A stretch of 64,000 nucleotides of DNA. Origin: Sanguibacter inulinus (GTDB lineage: Bacteria; Actinomycetota; Actinomycetes; Actinomycetales; Cellulomonadaceae). The notes beneath the pieces are model-generated. The model had not been told where the DNA came from. It ran no database searches and saw nothing but the letters and a program-made list of their open reading frames with translations. Positions 16,023 through 24,330 of the stretch are shown here, piece by piece. The stretch's first letter is position 1; each line of letters starts with the position of its first letter. A program made the position numbers and the translations under genes. The DNA lies in assembly GCF_013415325.1 (NCBI RefSeq), contig NZ_JACBYE010000004.1:62001-126000 (forward strand), read 5' to 3'.

Positions 16023-16811
16023 ATGACGACGACAGGCCTGGCCAGAGGATGGAACGACGCGACGACCTACGCACGGACCTTCGGGCGGCTGTGCGACGGG
16101 ACGATCGACCCGATCCTCGACGAGGTCGAGCCCTCCGGCGGCAGGTTGCTGGACGTCGGCACGGGGCCTGGGCGTCTGCCGCTGGCAGCGGCCGGGAGGG
16201 GATGGGACGTCACAGCCGTCGACCCCGAGGCACAGATGCTCGCGATCGCGTCGGTGACCGCTCCTCCCGCGACGTGCATCGAGGCGGCGCTGCCTGATCT
16301 GCCCTTCCACGACGACAGCTTCGACGCCGTGGTCGCCGGATATGTGGTCAACCATCTCCGTGACCCACGAGCAGGTGTCGCGGAGATGGTCAGGGTGCTG
16401 CGTCCCGGTGGTGATCTCGCTGTGACGATCTGGCCCTCCGAGCTCACGGCGATGAACGCGATGTGGGCCGAGGTCGTGGAGCGCGCAGGCGTCGAGCGGC
16501 CTGCGTCGACCGCGACGCCCGCGCGGGACGACTTCGCCCGTACCGAGGACGGGCTCACCCAGCTGCTGGCCGGGGCCGGGCTGGAGGCCGAGGCGCACGT
16601 GGTGACCTGGGACTTCGAGATGGACGCAGATCTGCTGTGGACAGGGGTCGAGGCAGGGATCGCGGCCATCGGCGCGACCTATCTGGCGCAGGACGACCGC
16701 GGACGCTCAGCGATGCGCGCCGCCTACCGAGAGATCGTCGACGCGAGGTTCGGGACGGCTCCGCTCCGTCTGGCCTCGCGTGCGCTCCTGGGGCGAGGGA
16801 CACGCCGCTGA
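16023..16811 (+). CDS. SAM-dependent methyltransferase, class I
   Basis: 262-residue methyltransferase of the UbiE/Methyltransf_11 type. Motif I (LLDVGTGPGRLPLAA) is near residue 42, the acidic loop VDPEAQML follows, and the post-motif segment FDAVVAGYVVNHLRDP occupies the expected strand 4 position, followed by VRVLRPGGDLAVTIW. The acceptor substrate cannot be told from sequence. TAGCCT (16011-16016) ends 6 nt before the ATG, so the message is probably leaderless. It is monocistronic; a strong hairpin follows after about 100 bp. Confidence 0.85.
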   Translation: MTTTGLARGWNDATTYARTFGRLCDGTIDPILDEVEPSGGRLLDVGTGPGRLPLAAAGRGWDVTAVDPEAQMLAIASVTAPPATCIEAALPDLPFHDDSFDAVVAGYVVNHLRDPRAGVAEMVRVLRPGGDLAVTIWPSELTAMNAMWAEVVERAGVERPASTATPARDDFARTEDGLTQLLAGAGLEAEAHVVTWDFEMDADLLWTGVEAGIAAIGATYLAQDDRGRSAMRAAYREIVDARFGTAPLRLASRALLGRGTRR

Positions 16812-16912
16812 GAGAACGCGATGGTGACCAAAGCCACTCGGGGCAGTGTCGCGGTGGTGACTCCGGCGCCGTTCTGACCTCACCATAGGGCCGATGCTCG
16901 GCGGACACGACG

Positions 16913-16950
16913 AAGGCCCTTGATCAGCAGTGCTGCTGATCAAGGGCCTT
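16913..16950. terminator. Perfect 18-bp stem hairpin (likely bidirectional terminator)
   Basis: Arms 16913-16930 and 16933-16950 are exact reverse complements with a 2-nt loop. It lies between the plus-strand methyltransferase and the minus-strand tRNA-Asn, so it can end transcripts from both sides. There is no T-run, but this is usual in GC-rich actinobacteria. Confidence 0.8.
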
Positions 16951-16955
16951 CTGTG

Positions 16956-17031
<76 letters not shown>

Positions 17032-17047
17032 TCGACCGGAGAAAACA

Positions 17048-17569
17048 CTACCAGGCTTCAGGTGGTGCTCCTGACGCCGACCTCAGACGGGCCAGCGCGG
17101 ACCGCACCGCGGCCTGGGCGAGCGGGGCAGACAGGTCTGCTCCCGCGTCTCCGACGACCTGGGTGAGCAGGTTGCCGACGTGATCTTTGCGCACGGCGAC
17201 ACGTGCGGTCAAACCGGCGCCCAGAGGAACCGTCTCCGACATCACGACCGAGGCCTGGACCCGCTCCCGGAAGACCCGCATCAGGGAGGTCTTCGTGGGT
17301 TCGGCGATGCGCAGCCGGAGCGGGGCGTGGCCGTCAACCCACGTGACCGTCAGGGTCGACGACTCGGGGTCCCACGAGCCACGATCGACGTCGCACCACG
17401 TGCACGAGGCGGTCGAGGTGCCGTCGGACCGGATCAGCGAGGCGCTGGTGGCGACGACCCATGAACCGTCATGGAGCCGCCCTTGAGCCAGGACCCGATC
17501 TGCGCGTTCGAGGTCGAGCGCAGCACGGACGTCGGCGGGGAGTTTCTCGGGACGTGACAGGAGACCCAT
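17048..17569 (-). CDS. Conserved hypothetical protein
   Basis: 173 residues, no recognised catalytic motif. It resembles a short actinobacterial protein family found beside tRNA-Asn. The N-terminal part is a small beta-rich module (GSWVVATSASLIRSDG, CTWCDVDRGSWDPESSTLTV) with strand-turn repeats, the C-terminal part helical. The ATG at 17569 is supported by TAGGTT at 17576-17581 exactly 6 nt upstream. No membrane segment or signal peptide is visible. Confidence 0.6.
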   Translation of the reverse strand: MGLLSRPEKLPADVRAALDLERADRVLAQGRLHDGSWVVATSASLIRSDGTSTASCTWCDVDRGSWDPESSTLTVTWVDGHAPLRLRIAEPTKTSLMRVFRERVQASVVMSETVPLGAGLTARVAVRKDHVGNLLTQVVGDAGADLSAPLAQAAVRSALARLRSASGAPPEAW

Positions 17570-17691
17570 CCCGCCAACCTAGCGTGCGGGTGGGAGCCGT
17601 GCTCGATCGTGAGCCGGCTGCCGACCGAGACGCCCGGCACGCCACGGCGAGTCAGACCACCGCAGTGCTCTGACTCGCTCGACGCAGGGAG

Positions 17692-17726
17692 CGGTGCCCC
17701 GCGCACCATGGGTGGGCGGGGCACCG
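17692..17726. terminator. Hairpin between the hypothetical gene and the lysin gene
   Basis: 11-bp arms CGGTGCCCCGC (17692-17702) and GCGGGGCACCG (17716-17726) with a 13-nt loop, just downstream of the minus-strand lysin gene that ends at 17767. It is positioned to terminate that transcript. Confidence 0.65.
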
Positions 17727-17766
17727 TGGTCGACGAACGACGCTGTCGATCGTCTCTGAGGTGGGC

Positions 17767-18399
17767 CTACTTCTGGCGGAGCACGGAGTCGTGGACCGTG
17801 GCGACGTCTGCGCGGGTGCGAACGGCGGTGTCTTCGATGCGGGCGAGTCGCTTGAAGATGTCACCGTCGAACTTCACGCCTGCGACGCCGGGGGTGAGCA
17901 GGTCGAGGATTGCGGTGAGCTGTGCTGCCTGAGTGGGTGTCATGTCGTCCTCCTGGTTGAGTGTGCTGGCCGCGTCTGCGACCTGCTGTGCTGTGGTGCT
18001 GGGTCGGATCTCGAAGTGCATCTCGTCGACTGAGGCGTCGTCCCAGTCGCCGCCCCAGTCGATGACCTTGGTGGCTGCGAGGATCGTGCGGATCTGAGCA
18101 ACCTGGGCTGCTGTGAACGTGCCTCGGCGGAACTGCGGGTGTCGACCGCCGTTGAGGTCGACCGCCGTTGCTGAGGCATGGTTGGAGTACCAACCGGTGG
18201 AGCCGATCTTGGCGCCGGGCCTGTGCGAGCTCGTCGAGGTGATCGCCTCGACCCGGGCGTGGAACTCCGTGGCGACGTAGCCGAGAAGTGTCGCTACGGG
18301 CCCGGCCAGCGCGACCGGTCCGGTGGGGACCCCTGGGAGCTGCGCCAGCTGTGGTGAGCCAGCGGGCACCAGGGGCCAGCCGTTGACTGATGTGGCCAT
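17767..18399 (-). CDS. Phage-type M15 peptidase (endolysin-like)
   Basis: 210 residues with a peptidase M15 (D-Ala-D-Ala carboxypeptidase / L-Ala-D-Glu endopeptidase) domain. The zinc site is visible as NHASATAVD (His ~75, Asp ~82) and DEMHFEI (His ~126), the arrangement HxxxxxxD...HxE. The surrounding SNHASATAVDLNGG closely resembles actinophage lysins. The C-terminal ~55 residues (MTPTQAAQLTAILDLL..., ending with RIEDTAVRTRADVATVHDSV) form a helical tail typical of phage tail/lysis cassettes. No signal peptide is seen. A strong AAGGAGAG ribosome site precedes the ATG. An SOS-box-like site lies 43-58 nt upstream. It stands alone between two tRNA genes and is likely a domesticated lysis gene or prophage remnant. 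Confidence 0.8.
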   Translation of the reverse strand: MATSVNGWPLVPAGSPQLAQLPGVPTGPVALAGPVATLLGYVATEFHARVEAITSTSSHRPGAKIGSTGWYSNHASATAVDLNGGRHPQFRRGTFTAAQVAQIRTILAATKVIDWGGDWDDASVDEMHFEIRPSTTAQQVADAASTLNQEDDMTPTQAAQLTAILDLLTPGVAGVKFDGDIFKRLARIEDTAVRTRADVATVHDSVLRQK

Positions 18400-18441
18400 G
18401 TCTCTCCTTCGTTGAGTAGTAGTGGTGGAAAGAAGTCGTGT

Positions 18442-18457
18442 TCGAACACATGTACGA
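18442..18457. promoter_or_regulatory. SOS-box-like site upstream of the lysin gene
   Basis: TCGAACACATGTACGA matches the Gram-positive/actinobacterial LexA box TCGAACATATGTTCGA at 14 of 16 positions. It lies 43-58 nt upstream of the minus-strand M15 peptidase start, inside its expected promoter region. Confidence 0.5.
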
Positions 18458-18595
18458 ATCTAGGGTGCGGGGCAGCGGGGCCCTAGACCCTGGTGGGCTG
18501 CTGCTCGGCCCTGGGGCTTCGGCGTGCTCGGCCGAGAGCAGCCTCGGCGGTCGCTCATCACCCGCGGAGGGAGCGGGGAGTGCGCATGACGCAAG

Positions 18596-18628
18596 AAGCC
18601 CCCGACCTCGCGGAGAGGTCGGGGGCTT
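18596..18628. terminator. 14-bp stem hairpin upstream of the CAT-anticodon tRNA
   Basis: Arms 18596-18609 and 18615-18628 are exact reverse complements around the 5-nt loop gcgga. It follows the minus-strand tRNA at 18726-18799 and can end its transcript. Confidence 0.8.
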
Positions 18629-18725
18629 GGTCGTGCGGAGGCCCATGTCGGAGACCGCGCACGAGTGCGGCGGGCGTGAAGACTGATCGACGGTCGGACC
18701 ACCGCGGGTTCCGGGTCGTCTTCGG

Positions 18726-18799
18726 TGCCCCGTGCCGGGCTTGAACCGGCGACCAGCCGATTATGAGTCGGACGCTCTGACCATCTGAGCTAACGGGGC
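18726..18799 (-). tRNA. tRNA with CAT anticodon, probably tRNA-Ile2 (alternatively elongator Met)
   Basis: Cloverleaf on the minus strand: acceptor GCCCCGT/ACGGGGC, anticodon loop CTCATAA, T arm GCCGG-TTCAAGC-CCGGC, discriminator A, CCA not fully encoded. The anticodon CAT could be Met or lysidine-modified Ile. The body (GCTCAG...GAGC, CTCATAATCG, TGGTCGC, GGTTCAAG) resembles E. coli Ile2 tRNA more than elongator Met tRNAs, from memory of those sequences. Confidence 0.85.
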
Positions 18800-18997
18800 T
18801 CGCGCACGATCCTAGCGGGCGGGTGCAGGAGTCGGCGCAGGTCGGCGGGTGCGTGACGCGCGGCCCACCGGGTGTGGGCACGCCGTGGACAGGGCTGGAC
18901 GGCGTTCGCTCGCGAGTTCGCGGTGGCATCGCTGGGGACGCGCCGGTGCGCGCGGTCAGTGATGCAGACGCTGGTGCTGTCGTGGGAAGATACAGCC

Positions 18998-19486
18998 ATG
19001 GCTATCCGAGAGATCCGCGTCGTCCCCGACCCCGTGCTCCGCACCCCGTGCGAAGAGATCACGACGATCGACGACAGGGTCAGGGGCCTCGTCGAGGACC
19101 TCCTCGACACCGTGAACGACGACGGACGCGCAGGCCTCGCCGCGAACCAGATCGGTGTCAGCCTCCGGGCGTTCTCGTGGAACATCGACGACGAGATCGG
19201 CTACGTGCTGAACCCGAAGATCGTCGAGCTGTCCGAGGACGAGTACCAGGACGGCGACGAGGGCTGCCTCTCGGTCCCCGGTCTCTGGTACCCGACCGAG
19301 CGCGCCTGGTACACCCGCGTCGAGGGGACGGACCTCGACGGCAACAAGGTCGTCGTCGAGGGCACGGAGCTCATGGCGCGCTGCCTGCAGCACGAGGTCG
19401 ACCACCTCGACGGCTACCTCTACCTGGACCGCCTGGACAAGGCCGTCCGGAAGAAGGCGATGCGCGCGCTCCGCGAGTCGCTCTGA
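18998..19486 (+). CDS. def: Peptide deformylase
   Basis: Removes the N-formyl group from new proteins. The 162 residues show the three family motifs: GLAANQIG (~47, the GxGLAAxQ region), EGCLSVPG (~88, metal-binding Cys) and HEVDHLDG (~130, two metal His and catalytic Glu). The ATG at 18998 gives the usual [14 protein letters not shown] start; the frame stays open 42 codons upstream, but that extension lacks family similarity. GAAGAT (18986-18991) lies 6 nt before the ATG, consistent with a leaderless message. Confidence 0.95.
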   Translation: MAIREIRVVPDPVLRTPCEEITTIDDRVRGLVEDLLDTVNDDGRAGLAANQIGVSLRAFSWNIDDEIGYVLNPKIVELSEDEYQDGDEGCLSVPGLWYPTERAWYTRVEGTDLDGNKVVVEGTELMARCLQHEVDHLDGYLYLDRLDKAVRKKAMRALRESL

Positions 19487-19719
19487 CATCTATGCCGGAC
19501 CCGGCCAGCGCCCCGCGCTCACAGACTGTCGCGTGACGCTGGCGTAGGCCGGCGAGCCTGGTGCGCTCTGTGCACAGGGTGCGCCGCCCTGCTGGTCAAC
19601 CGCGGGTCCGTGAGGCATGATGTCCTCAGCAGTACATATATGTCGTGGAGCATGTGACTTCTCGTCCAGATGCTCGAGGTCGTTGGGGAAGACGAATCTC
19701 GACTCTAGGAGGGACACAC

Positions 19720-20220
19720 ATGGCTGGTGCCATCACCCGCGGCGTGCTTTTTGTGCATTCATCACCGCGCGCGCTCTGCCCGCACCTGGAGTGGGCGGCG
19801 AGCAACGTCCTCGACTCCAGTGTGTCTTTCGACTGGATCGAGCAGCCTGCTGCGCCCGGACTCTTCAGGTCCGAGTACTCGTGGCAGGGCCCCCAGGGCA
19901 CGGGTTCGCGCATCGCCTCGGCGCTGCGCGGATGGACTCACCTGCGCTACGAGGTCACTGAGGAGGCCAGCCCTGGCGTCGACGGTTCACGCTGGAGCCA
20001 CACCCCTGAGCTCGGCATCTTCCATGCTGCGACCGACGCTCACGGGAACGTCGTCGTGCCCGAAGACCGCATCCGTGCGGCCCTCGTGCACGCTCACGAC
20101 CCGCACCGCCTGCAGGAAGAGCTGGGCCTCGCGCTGGGCCAGGCCTGGGACGACGAGCTCGAGCCCTTCCGCTACGCCGGTGCGGGTGCACCGGTCCGCT
20201 GGTTGCACCGCGTCGGCTGA
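19720..20220 (+). CDS. DUF3145 family protein
   Basis: 166-residue protein of a family (DUF3145) restricted to actinobacteria, function unknown. The start is clear: AGGAGGG precedes the ATG at 19720 by about 6 nt. The sequence opens with AGAITRGVLFVHSSPRALCP and contains the characteristic FDWIEQP and LRYEVTEEASPGVDGSRW stretches. Soluble, no signal peptide. The 233-bp upstream gap holds its promoter; a 10-bp palindrome ACATATATGT lies at 19634-19643. Confidence 0.9.
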   Translation: MAGAITRGVLFVHSSPRALCPHLEWAASNVLDSSVSFDWIEQPAAPGLFRSEYSWQGPQGTGSRIASALRGWTHLRYEVTEEASPGVDGSRWSHTPELGIFHAATDAHGNVVVPEDRIRAALVHAHDPHRLQEELGLALGQAWDDELEPFRYAGAGAPVRWLHRVG

Positions 20221-20243
20221 CGCACGCGGCCCGGGAGGGCGTC

Positions 20244-22391
20244 ATCGCTAGCGCTCTCTCGCGTCCCGACCCGGACGCCACGACAGCCGTCGGCGTCCCG
20301 CGGCGGTCGACGACGATCGTCCCGGAGATCCAGGCGCTGCGTGCCCTCGCCGTCGCCGGGGTGGTGCTGTACCACCTGTGGCCGACTCTGCTGCCTGCTG
20401 GTTTTGTCGGTGTCGACGTCTTCTTCGTCATCTCCGGCTACCTCATCACCTCGCACATGATCGGCGAGGTCGAGCGGACCGGACGGCTCGGCCTCGCCCG
20501 CTTCTACGCCCGACGCGCCCGACGGATCTTGCCGGCCGCCACCCTCGTGGTCGTCTCCACGACAGTCGCGGCTCTCGCGCTGCTGCCCGAGCTCCGCTGG
20601 GCCGAGGTCACCCGCCAGGGCACGGCCTCGCTCCTGTGGGTGCAGAACTGGTTGCTCGCCTCCGACTCGGTCGACTATCTCGCCGAGGGCACCGCACCGA
20701 GCCCCTTCCAGCACTTCTGGTCTCTGTCGATCGAAGAGCAGTTCTACGTGGTCTGGCCCGTGCTGCTCGTCGCGCTGCTGTGGTGGAGGTCCCGGACCCG
20801 CACGGCACGCGCGGCCTGGGGATCTGCCGACGCCCGCAGAGCCGCTCTGACCCTGGTCCTGGTGCTGACCGTCGTCTCCTTCGCCTGCTCCGTGGTGATC
20901 ACCCGGAGCGGCGACCCTGCGGCGTACTTCGTCAGCCACACCCGGTTCTGGGAGCTGGGCGTCGGTGCTCTGCTCGCGCTGAGCGCCCTGCGCACGCCCG
21001 GGGCTGCAGCCCGCGCCGTCTCTGCGTGGGTCGGTCTGCTGCTCATCGCCGGTGGCATGGTGCTCGTCCCGCTCGACGGCTTCCCGGGGGCCCTCGCGCT
21101 CGTCCCCACCGTGGGGGCCGTACTGGTGATCTTCTCCGCGCGCGCTGGCAGCACCCCGGCCGTCAGGCGCCTCAGCTCTGTCCGGCCGGTGCTGTGGCTG
21201 GGTGACGTCTCCTACTCGGTGTACCTGTGGCACTGGCCGCTCCTCGTCCTGGCCCCCTACGCGGTGGCTCGGCTGGTCGGGAGCTCGACCACGAGCGAGG
21301 CCTCGACCGTCGTCCTGGGCGTGGTGCTCGTCCTCTCGCTCGTCCTCGCGGGGGTGTCCCGCAGGGTCGTCGAGGTGCCCTTCCACCGAGGGCTCGCCCC
21401 GCAGGCCAGCGCTCGGCGGGTCCTCGCTGTCGCCGCAGCGGTGCTCCTGGTCAGCGTGGCTACCGTGCAGGTTCCGGGGGCGCTCGGGGCCGCACGCGCC
21501 GAGGAGCGTTCGGCGCTGGCCGAGACCCTGCTCGCCTCGGCGCCGACGGAGCTGGGGGCCGGATCGCTCTCGTCGGCCGGGATCGTCTCCTTCGCCCCGG
21601 GAGACCCTGTGATCGTCCCGGCACCGGAGGACGCCCGCGACGAGCTCCCTGAGGGCGCTGAGGGGCGCTGCAAGGCGTCCGAGAGCCCCGAGCCCGCCCC
21701 ACGCTGCGAGTTCGGTCCGGCAGATGCAGAGCACGTGGTCGCGCTCGTCGGCGACTCGCACGCCGAGCAGTACCTGCCAGCGCTCCAGGAGGTCGCCGAG
21801 CAGCAGGGTGTCCGGGTCGTCACGTACCTCCGCAGCAGCTGCCCGTACACGACTGCCCAGCCGGTCTCCGACGTGGAGCGTGACGGGGTCTGCGAGCGGT
21901 CGAACGAGGCGACCACCCAGGCGCTCCTCGACGACGCGAGCATCGACGTCGTCGTCACGTCCAACCGGACCGACGTGGACTTCGTCGTCGGTGACGGAGC
22001 TGTCGGGCCTGTCGAGGGCTTCGTCGAGGCCTGGACCGGGCTGGTCGACGAGGGCCTGCCGGTCGTCGTGCTCGCTGACAACCCCCAGATGCTCCAGGAG
22101 GACGCGACGACGGAGTGCGTGGTGGCCAACGCCGACGACCCGACGGTCTGCGCACGGCCTGCTGCGGAGGCACTGCCGCTCGACCTCCAGGTCGAGGCTG
22201 CGGCGGAGGCCGACGTGACGCTGGTCGACACCCTCGGCTGGTTCTGCGCCGACGACACCTGCCCGGCCGTCATCGGCAGCGTGCTGGTCTACCGCGACTA
22301 CCACCACATCACGCCCGCGTACTCACGGACGCTCGCACCGCTGGTGTGGGAGAGCATCAGCGAGGTCGTCGACCCGGCCTCGGCCGGCTGA
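20244..22391 (+). CDS. OafA/YrhL-type acyltransferase with C-terminal SGNH domain (start uncertain)
   Basis: Membrane O-acyltransferase (acyltransferase_3) fused to an extracytoplasmic SGNH esterase-like domain, of the type that O-acetylates peptidoglycan or surface glycans. Hallmarks are LYHLWP, GFVGVDVFFVISGYLIT, RRILPA, FWSLSIEEQFYVVWP and SYSVYLWHWPLL. The SGNH part (from about residue 485 of this reading) has VALVGDSHA and the final DYHHITPAYS. The first in-frame ATG or GTG (20361) would cut into the first membrane helix, losing the conserved EIQALRALAVAG. The preceding codons are open and a GGGAGGG site (20233-20239) points at ATC 20244, used here as the boundary. A conventional call would be 20361-22391. 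Confidence 0.8.
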   Translation: MASALSRPDPDATTAVGVPRRSTTIVPEIQALRALAVAGVVLYHLWPTLLPAGFVGVDVFFVISGYLITSHMIGEVERTGRLGLARFYARRARRILPAATLVVVSTTVAALALLPELRWAEVTRQGTASLLWVQNWLLASDSVDYLAEGTAPSPFQHFWSLSIEEQFYVVWPVLLVALLWWRSRTRTARAAWGSADARRAALTLVLVLTVVSFACSVVITRSGDPAAYFVSHTRFWELGVGALLALSALRTPGAAARAVSAWVGLLLIAGGMVLVPLDGFPGALALVPTVGAVLVIFSARAGSTPAVRRLSSVRPVLWLGDVSYSVYLWHWPLLVLAPYAVARLVGSSTTSEASTVVLGVVLVLSLVLAGVSRRVVEVPFHRGLAPQASARRVLAVAAAVLLVSVATVQVPGALGAARAEERSALAETLLASAPTELGAGSLSSAGIVSFAPGDPVIVPAPEDARDELPEGAEGRCKASESPEPAPRCEFGPADAEHVVALVGDSHAEQYLPALQEVAEQQGVRVVTYLRSSCPYTTAQPVSDVERDGVCERSNEATTQALLDDASIDVVVTSNRTDVDFVVGDGAVGPVEGFVEAWTGLVDEGLPVVVLADNPQMLQEDATTECVVANADDPTVCARPAAEALPLDLQVEAAAEADVTLVDTLGWFCADDTCPAVIGSVLVYRDYHHITPAYSRTLAPLVWESISEVVDPASAG

Positions 22392-22545
22392 GAGAGCCGA
22401 GCGCGCCTCCGAGGCTGGTCCGGCCCCCCGGGCCATAGGTCGTGCCTCGCAAGACCACGGGGACAGTCCCTCGAGAAGCGGAGGGGCGTCCAGACGGGTT
22501 GCCCAGGGGCCCGGGCAACCTGGCTGCGGCACTTGCTCCCGACGA

Positions 22546-22584
22546 CGAGAGCGGCCCCGACCTCGAAGGTCGGAGCCGCTCTCG
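22546..22584. terminator. Hairpin between the convergent acyltransferase and fabF
   Basis: Long inverted repeat with one internal mismatch: arms begin CGAGAGCGGC (22546) and end GCCGCTCTCG (22584), with a short loop around 22565. It is positioned to terminate both converging transcripts. Confidence 0.75.
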
Positions 22585-22647
22585 TGTCGTGACGCCGTGG
22601 GTGCCGTCCGGGCTGCTAGCCCCCTCGTCGGCCGACCGCGTCAGGTA

Positions 22648-23892
22648 TCAGGCGTTGCGGACGATCAGCGCGACGTTGTGGCCGCCGAAGCCGAAGGAGT
22701 TGTTGATCGCCGCGATGTCGCCCTCGGGCAGCGCACGCGGGGTGTCGCGCACGAGGTCGATGTCGAGCTCGGGGTCCGGGTCGGACACGTTGATCGTGGG
22801 CGGGGCCGTCCGGTTGTGGACTGCGAGGACTGTGAAGACCGTCTCGAGCGCACCCGCGCCACCGAGCAGGTGGCCGGTCATCGACTTCGTCGCCGAGAGC
22901 GCGACGTGGTCCGCCTCGTCGCCGAGGAGCGTGCGGATGGCGCGGGCCTCGATGAGGTCGCCGACCGAGGTCGACGTCGCGTGGGCGTTGACGTGCACGA
23001 TGTCGCGCGTCGTCTGGTCGGCGTCGGCGAGAGCGGACCTCATGGCTGCGATCTGGCCACGACCCGTGGGCTCGGGGGAGGTGATGTGGTACGCGTCCGA
23101 GCTCAGGCCGACACCCGTGAGACGGGCGTAGACGCGGGCTCCGCGGGCCGCGGCGTGCTCGGCGCTCTCGAGCACGACGACAGCCGCACCCTCTCCGAGC
23201 ACGAAGCCGTCACGGTTGACGTCGTAGGGCCGCGAGGCAGCCGCCGGGTCGTCGTTGCGGAGGGAGAGCGTGCGCGAGGCCGCGAAGGCTGCGAGGGGCA
23301 TCGGGTGGATCGCTGCCTCGGTGCCGCCGGCGACGACTACGTCGGCGCGGCCCGAGCGGATCATCTCGATGCCGTAGCCGATGGCCTCGGCACCCGAGGC
23401 GCACGCGGAGACGAGAGCGTGAGCACCCGCACGGGCACCGATCTCGAGCTCGACGTACGCGGTCGGGGAGTTCGGCATGAGCATGGGCACGGTCATGGGC
23501 AGCACACGACGGCCGCCGCGCTCGCGCAGCGTGTCCCACGCGTCGAGGGTCGTCCAGATGCCGCCGATGCCCGACGACACGACAGCGCCGATGCGCTCGG
23601 GGTCAGTGTCCGGGCTGCCGGCGTCGGCCCAGGCCTCGCGGGTCGCGATGATCGCGTACTGCGCGGACGGGTCCATGCGCTTGATCTCGGGACGGGGGAG
23701 GACCTGGTCGGGGGTCACCTTGAGCTGCGCGGCGAAGTCCACGGCGATGCCGTACTTCTCGGCCCAGTCGTTGTCGAGGGTGCGTGCGCCGGACTCACCA
23801 GCCAGAGCGGCCTTCCAGGTGGACTCCACGTCGCCGCCGAGAGGCGTGGTGGCGCCGAGACCGGTGACGACGACATCGCGGGCGTTGCTCAT
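22648..23892 (-). CDS. fabF: Beta-ketoacyl-ACP synthase II
   Basis: Condensing enzyme of type II fatty acid synthesis. 414 residues of thiolase fold: VVVTGLGATTPLG at the N-terminus, nucleophile Cys in SACASGAEA (~163), first catalytic His in NAHATSTSVGD (~300), Lys in SATKSMTGHLLGGAG (~330), second His in the C-terminal NSFGFGGHNVAL. Last gene of the fabD-fabH-acpP-fabF cluster. It is separated from acpP by about 130 bp that are G-rich and without a clear terminator, so it probably shares the transcript. Confidence 0.95.
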   Translation of the reverse strand: MSNARDVVVTGLGATTPLGGDVESTWKAALAGESGARTLDNDWAEKYGIAVDFAAQLKVTPDQVLPRPEIKRMDPSAQYAIIATREAWADAGSPDTDPERIGAVVSSGIGGIWTTLDAWDTLRERGGRRVLPMTVPMLMPNSPTAYVELEIGARAGAHALVSACASGAEAIGYGIEMIRSGRADVVVAGGTEAAIHPMPLAAFAASRTLSLRNDDPAAASRPYDVNRDGFVLGEGAAVVVLESAEHAAARGARVYARLTGVGLSSDAYHITSPEPTGRGQIAAMRSALADADQTTRDIVHVNAHATSTSVGDLIEARAIRTLLGDEADHVALSATKSMTGHLLGGAGALETVFTVLAVHNRTAPPTINVSDPDPELDIDLVRDTPRALPEGDIAAINNSFGFGGHNVALIVRNA

Positions 23893-24020
23893 GAAGTGCT
23901 CCTGGGTGACGGGGGGAGAGGGGCGAAGTGTGGGGGGCGGCGCCGGCGCTGGTGTGCTGCCAGGGCGACCGCTGGGCGCGGGGCCGGAGGTGGACCTCCG
24001 ACCCCGCGGTCAGGCGTTCG

Positions 24021-24269
24021 TCAGGCCTGTGCGCCGTTGATGAAGCTGACGGCGTCGCCGACGGTCGAGAGGTTCTTGACCTCGTCGTCGGGGATGGTGA
24101 CGGAGAACTTGTCCTCGGCGTGCGTGACGATGGTCATCATCGAGAGCGAGTCGATGTCGAGGTCGTCCGTGAAGGACTTCTCCGACGTGACGGAGTCGGC
24201 CGGGAGGCCGGTCTCCTCGGCGACGATCTCGGCGAGGCCCGCGAGGATGTCCTGCTCGGTGTAAGCCAT
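24021..24269 (-). CDS. acpP: Acyl carrier protein
   Basis: 82-residue acidic carrier protein. The phosphopantetheine attachment serine is in DDLDIDSLSMM. The start ATG at 24269 is preceded by AAGGAGAC. Order fabH-acpP-fabF is the standard actinobacterial arrangement. 51 bp separate it from the fabH stop. Confidence 0.95.
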   Translation of the reverse strand: MAYTEQDILAGLAEIVAEETGLPADSVTSEKSFTDDLDIDSLSMMTIVTHAEDKFSVTIPDDEVKNLSTVGDAVSFINGAQA

Positions 24270-24330
24270 GGGTGTGTCTCCTTGTGTTGGTGAACTGCTG
24301 GGGGGTCGAGAAAAGAGGTACTGGTGAAAC

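Noticed and set aside
19634-19643. ACATATATGT palindrome upstream of the DUF3145 gene
   Set aside because: Short AT-rich palindrome that may be part of a promoter; not specific enough to call an operator.
20172-22307. 711-codon frame antisense to the acyltransferase
   Set aside because: Charged low-complexity translation, typical GC-rich shadow.
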